This document shows positions 7,026-9,906 of a DNA stretch of 9,906 bases, piece after piece. The notes beneath the pieces were generated by a model that was not told the DNA's origin, did no database searches, and saw only the letters and a list, made by a program, of their open reading frames with translations. How positions within the stretch are numbered: position 1 is the first letter of the stretch; each line of letters opens with the position of its first letter. Source of the DNA: Bacteroidota bacterium (GTDB lineage Bacteria > Bacteroidota > Bacteroidia > Bacteroidales > JAAYUG01); NCBI GenBank assembly GCA_021812865.1, contig JAKAMP010000056.1:1-9906 (forward strand), read 5' to 3'. The translations under genes were made by a program, and so were the position numbers.

Positions 7026-7828
7026 TTTCTGCTGAATTTTCTTTGCCTCATAGCCTCGAAAACAATGATGGCTGCGGAAGTGGATACGTTCAGAGAATCC
7101 ATCCTGCCCGACATCGGTATACAGATTCTCGCGTCGGCATTCTCCATCCATATTTTAGTCAGCCCGGTCGATTCAGTGCCCATGATAATAGCCGAAGCCA
7201 TAGTATAATCTGCTTCGTGGTAGTTGATACTTCCTTCCACCACGGCTGCACAGGATTTGATCCCTTTCTTCTTCAGCCAATTCATCAGTTCTTCCGAGCT
7301 GCAGCTGACTACGGGCATTGTAAACACCGCACCAATACTCGAACGGATCACATTGGGATTGTATATGTCGGTATGGGGGTCACAGATAATCACCGCATCA
7401 AGGGCGGCAGCATCGGCTGTGCGCAGTACTGCGCCAAGGTTGCCTGGCTTTTCCACCGCTTCCAGCGCCAGGAGCAGCGGCTTTTTCCGCAGAATCAGGT
7501 CGTTTAGCGTCCTGTCCTTCGTTCTCACCAGGGCATAGATTCCTTCCGTGCTTTCACGGTAGGCAATACGCTCAAACACATTCTTCCCGATTTCAACAGA
7601 CCCGGGAACCTTTGCTTCGTGCTTCTTCAACCATGTTTTGAACTCAGAATTCACAATTTCCGGACAGTAATACAGTTCATCAATCTCAAAGTCAGCCTCT
7701 AAGGCCATTCTTAGCTCACGGAAACCTTCCACGGTGCAAAGCCTCTGCTCCTTTCTTTCAGAAGGTTTCTGAAGTCTCAGGATATTCTTGATACGGGGGT
7801 TCTGTATACTGGTGATCTTTTCCGTCAT
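7022..7828 (-). CDS. TrmH/SpoU-family RNA 2'-O-methyltransferase
   Basis: A complete 268-residue SPOUT-class enzyme that would use S-adenosylmethionine to methylate a ribose 2'-OH in rRNA or tRNA. The N-terminal substrate-binding domain (about 1-110) starts with SIQNPRIKNILRL and has TVEGFREL, as in SpoU substrate-binding domains. The three knot motifs are all present. Motif 1 is EKPGNLGAVLRTADA (126-140, with Asn130 and Arg136), motif 2 is IMGTESTGL (215-223) and motif 3 is IPMSGRMDSLNVSTSAA (237-253). NPNVIRSSIGAVF lies between them as expected. The exact target (a 23S rRNA site or a tRNA) cannot be told from sequence by eye. It lies 34 bp after the sialidase-like gene and may be read from that transcript. 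A TATCTTTA sequence (minus strand, 7860-7853) could be its own -7 element. It is a housekeeping gene, not part of sugar use. Confidence 0.93.
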   Translation of the reverse strand: MTEKITSIQNPRIKNILRLQKPSERKEQRLCTVEGFRELRMALEADFEIDELYYCPEIVNSEFKTWLKKHEAKVPGSVEIGKNVFERIAYRESTEGIYALVRTKDRTLNDLILRKKPLLLALEAVEKPGNLGAVLRTADAAALDAVIICDPHTDIYNPNVIRSSIGAVFTMPVVSCSSEELMNWLKKKGIKSCAAVVEGSINYHEADYTMASAIIMGTESTGLTKIWMENADARICIPMSGRMDSLNVSTSAAIIVFEAMRQRKFSRN

Positions 7829-7862
7829 TGGAGGTATGGCATTGGCGCACTGTAAAGATAAT

Positions 7863-9062
7863 TTAATCTTTTCTTTTCCCTAAAACGGGAATCAGCCTTT
7901 CTCCTTCCATTACCCATGCCAGGTTGAAATGAGCCACGGTAATGTTTTCCCTGGGATCGGATTCTCCAGTTTCAAACGCAAGGTATACGCTCCCGTCAGG
8001 CGCCACAGCCAGATCGGAATAACCCGACTTGCCCGGGTTGACCGTTCTTCTGTAAATCCATGTTTTTGCATCATCGCTGCTGAGCCATACCGACATGTTC
8101 CTGCGCGCACCTGAATCCCATTCACGGGTTGGCTTCACTGCCGCATTGGCAAACAGGATAATATTGCCTTTCTCCGGACTTGTACAGCGGATAAGGGATG
8201 CATGGCATACGGCATCGATCAGCTGGGTGTCCACGGCAAAACTGGCAAAGGTCAGTCCACCGTTACAACTGATGGCGTGGTTCCTGTATCCATACCCTTC
8301 CCCATGATTCCGGTTGTTGAGATAAATACTTCCGTCCGAAAGTTCCACAATGGTGCACTCGCCTACATGCGACTGGCTTAAGCCTCCTTTGTACCAGGTC
8401 TTTCCCCTGTCGTCGCTGATCATTACCCCATTATACATGTAGTTCCAGTCAAATCCCTTGCTGAGTGTGACCCTACCGGGCAATAGCCAGCGTCCCTTGT
8501 ATTTTCCGTGCTGCAGGATTATGCCTGTGCCCATTACTTCATAGGGGAAATCTACATCCCGCATGGGCGACCAGGTAAGTCCTTCATCCTTGCTGCAAAT
8601 GCAGTAGCCTCCTCCTCCCAGGGTTCTATATTGCTCCGGGTGGGCATACGCCCATGACTCAGTGGCCTTTTCTCCCGTCTCAGTCCGCAAGGGATATTTC
8701 CTGCCATAATAATATATGGTGCCGTTTTTAGGATCGATGATCCCGGCTCCTCCATTCACGGCAATGCTATCACGTGAGGCGATCACACGCGGGGCATCCC
8801 AGGTCGTGCCGCCATCCGTGCTCCGGCTCAGGACCACCTTCTGTATGTTTCCCCAATCATCATTACTGGCCATTCTGGCCGTGGCAAAACACAATGCCGT
8901 GCCTTTATTGGTCACAACGATCTGGGGAATGGAATATGCGCCTACCTCTCCTTTGCGTTTCATCACCTGTTGCAACCCGAACATGGGCTTCTCCTTCATA
9001 TCCGATGATATCAGACCCAATGCTGAAAGAAGAACTATGGCAATTTTTGCTCTCATCGTCAT
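7863..9062 (-). CDS. sialidase-fold (BNR/Asp-box) glycosidase-like protein, atypical Arg triad
   Basis: A secreted six-bladed propeller protein of 399 residues. A type I signal peptide ends near residue 20; there is no lipobox, so it is probably periplasmic. Asp boxes (SxDxGxTW) occur at 81-88, 157-164 and 216-223, with degenerate copies at 265-272 and 328-335. Residues matching the sialidase active site are Asp68/69 (acid/base), Glu235 in VGECTIVE, Arg251 in LNNRN, Arg320/321 in ARRNMSVW and the nucleophile Tyr348 in SGYSDL, with Glu364 after it. The motif normally reading (F/Y)RIP is YSIP (43-46), so the first Arg of the carboxylate-binding triad is Ser44. An ordinary exo-alpha-sialidase is therefore doubtful, although automated pipelines would probably call it one. 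Translation may start at either of two ATGs, 9062 or 9056. It follows the GH29 gene by 13 bp, so they are almost certainly one operon. Confidence 0.88.
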   Translation of the reverse strand: MTMRAKIAIVLLSALGLISSDMKEKPMFGLQQVMKRKGEVGAYSIPQIVVTNKGTALCFATARMASNDDWGNIQKVVLSRSTDGGTTWDAPRVIASRDSIAVNGGAGIIDPKNGTIYYYGRKYPLRTETGEKATESWAYAHPEQYRTLGGGGYCICSKDEGLTWSPMRDVDFPYEVMGTGIILQHGKYKGRWLLPGRVTLSKGFDWNYMYNGVMISDDRGKTWYKGGLSQSHVGECTIVELSDGSIYLNNRNHGEGYGYRNHAISCNGGLTFASFAVDTQLIDAVCHASLIRCTSPEKGNIILFANAAVKPTREWDSGARRNMSVWLSSDDAKTWIYRRTVNPGKSGYSDLAVAPDGSVYLAFETGESDPRENITVAHFNLAWVMEGERLIPVLGKRKD

Positions 9063-9075
9063 TTATAAAATGAAT

Positions 9076-9906
9076 TTATTTAATTCCTGAAATTTTAAAA
9101 GTCCAGGCATACTGGCAGGGCATATCGTTATATCCTATCCCGCTAAGGTCAACCACTACCTTTCCGTTGTCATATTTCCAAGGGAGTGGTTTGGAGGTTC
9201 CCAGCAACCCGATACTTGAACCTGCTTTGGGCCTCGGAAGTTGAAGAACAAGTTCCTTACCGGGCCAGTCAAGCGCTATAGCATACAGGTTCCCGTTGTT
9301 CACCGTATAGCACAGCCAGCTGTATTGCGATTTGTATACAGCGTTCAGACCGTTTCCTGCAGAATAGTTTTTGTCCATGAACAGCGCTGACTGGGGAATC
9401 ACTTCCTTCGTCAGGGAAGGAGAGGACCACCATAGTGTAATACTGGCATTCTGCTTCTTTTCAATATAATCAACCTTAATGGCATATTTCTGTCCGGCTT
9501 TCAGCCTGATTTTGCCATTTGCAGCATCCGGCTTTTTTCTGTCCTGCGCATTGCTTTGCGATCCGGTGTTATCGGCCACCCAATGGTCGAGGATCAGCTG
9601 GTTGTCAACCCATAGTCTGAACCCGTCATCGGCTTCACCTTCAAATGTATATTCTTCATTATAGGCAGGAACAATGTACCCGGTCCATGTGGCTGTGAAA
9701 TCGTCCTCGCTGATGGGTTTGCCCGGACTGTTCCTCACCCAGTCAAAATTAACCTGGGGATCGACCCGTTTTAGCTCCACTTCCTTTGTTTCTTCGGTCT
9801 TGCTAAATGGGGTTGATCCGTAAATGGCTTCTACGTTTACCTTTATCCAGTCGCCTAACTGGATAAGCCTTTCCTGCTGCAACAGGGGGATCTGCCCGTC
9901 GGCACC
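9076..9906 (-). CDS. GH29 alpha-L-fucosidase with inserted PA14 domain, N-terminus cut by window edge
   Basis: Only the last 276 codons are in the window; the frame is open to the right edge, so the TTG at 9882 is an internal Leu and not a start. Counting from the edge, [20 protein letters not shown] and VEAIYGS (1-31) are the typical end of a GH29 catalytic barrel. A PA14 domain follows (about 50-176). It has [25 protein letters not shown] and [14 protein letters not shown] and ends near [10 protein letters not shown]14 domains usually bind glycans. The last part (about 180-276: [37 protein letters not shown]) is the C-terminal beta-domain of GH29 enzymes, so PA14 sits between barrel and C-terminal domain. 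The nucleophile Asp and any signal peptide lie outside the window. The expected role is removal of terminal alpha-L-fucose. The sialidase-like gene starts 13 bp downstream. Confidence 0.92.
   Translation of the reverse strand, partial: GADGQIPLLQQERLIQLGDWIKVNVEAIYGSTPFSKTEETKEVELKRVDPQVNFDWVRNSPGKPISEDDFTATWTGYIVPAYNEEYTFEGEADDGFRLWVDNQLILDHWVADNTGSQSNAQDRKKPDAANGKIRLKAGQKYAIKVDYIEKKQNASITLWWSSPSLTKEVIPQSALFMDKNYSAGNGLNAVYKSQYSWLCYTVNNGNLYAIALDWPGKELVLQLPRPKAGSSIGLLGTSKPLPWKYDNGKVVVDLSGIGYNDMPCQYAWTFKISGIK

Noticed and set aside
7829..7836. ACCTCC just before the methyltransferase start on the minus strand
   Set aside because: It is the complement of a Shine-Dalgarno sequence, not the sequence itself, so it cannot act as a ribosome site; probably coincidence.
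1..9906. CRISPR arrays, tRNA/rRNA genes, insertion sequences or phage genes
   Set aside because: No spaced direct repeats, tRNA-like folds, transposase motifs or terminal inverted repeats were seen on either strand.

Overview
The window looks like a carbohydrate-degradation region from a member of the Bacteroidota. The evidence is the gene content: a GH78 lipoprotein, GH43 and GH29 enzymes and a sialidase-fold protein, all of the types common in that phylum. Start codons have A/T-rich leaders without clear Shine-Dalgarno sequences, and several leaders carry sequences close to the Bacteroidota -7 promoter element TAnnTTTG. Genus or species cannot be read from this window. No SusC/SusD pair, sigma/anti-sigma pair or hybrid two-component regulator lies inside it, so calling it a polysaccharide utilisation locus is an inference.

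Layout. Positions 1-2239 (minus) hold most of a GH78 alpha-L-rhamnosidase lipoprotein whose C-terminus runs off the left edge. A 340-bp non-coding stretch follows; it carries a cluster of palindromic TTGTATATACAA-like sequences that look like operator sites. Next is a minus-strand gene for a small helical, HEAT-like protein (2580-3191). A 130-bp divergent promoter region then separates it from a plus-strand pair: a cytoplasmic Gfo/Idh/MocA NAD(P)-dependent oxidoreductase (3322-4473) and a secreted GH43 glycosidase (4501-6090), only 27 bp apart. After a 284-bp gap comes a plus-strand gene for a four-helix membrane protein of the DUF3267 putative zincin-peptidase type (6375-7025). Its stop codon overlaps the stop codon of the convergent TrmH/SpoU-type RNA methyltransferase gene (7022-7828, minus). 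Upstream of the methyltransferase on the same strand lie a sialidase-fold protein (7863-9062) and the 3' part of a GH29 alpha-L-fucosidase with an inserted PA14 domain (9076-9906, running off the right edge). The gaps there are 34 and 13 bp, so the three may share a transcript.

How the genes may work together. GH78 (rhamnose), GH43 (arabinose or xylose), GH29 (fucose) and a sialidase-fold enzyme would suit trimming of a branched, deoxysugar-rich glycan such as a plant rhamnogalacturonan or an exopolysaccharide. The oxidoreductase lacks a signal peptide and would act on a sugar after import. The methyltransferase and probably the membrane peptidase-like protein look like genes flanking the sugar cluster rather than parts of it.

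The most notable single observation is that the sialidase-fold protein keeps the Tyr/Glu catalytic pair and two of the three substrate-binding arginines. The first one, the Arg of the usual (F/Y)RIP motif, is Ser. This points to a substrate other than ordinary sialic acid. I see no clear sign of a wholly new defence, mobile or RNA-based system in this window.
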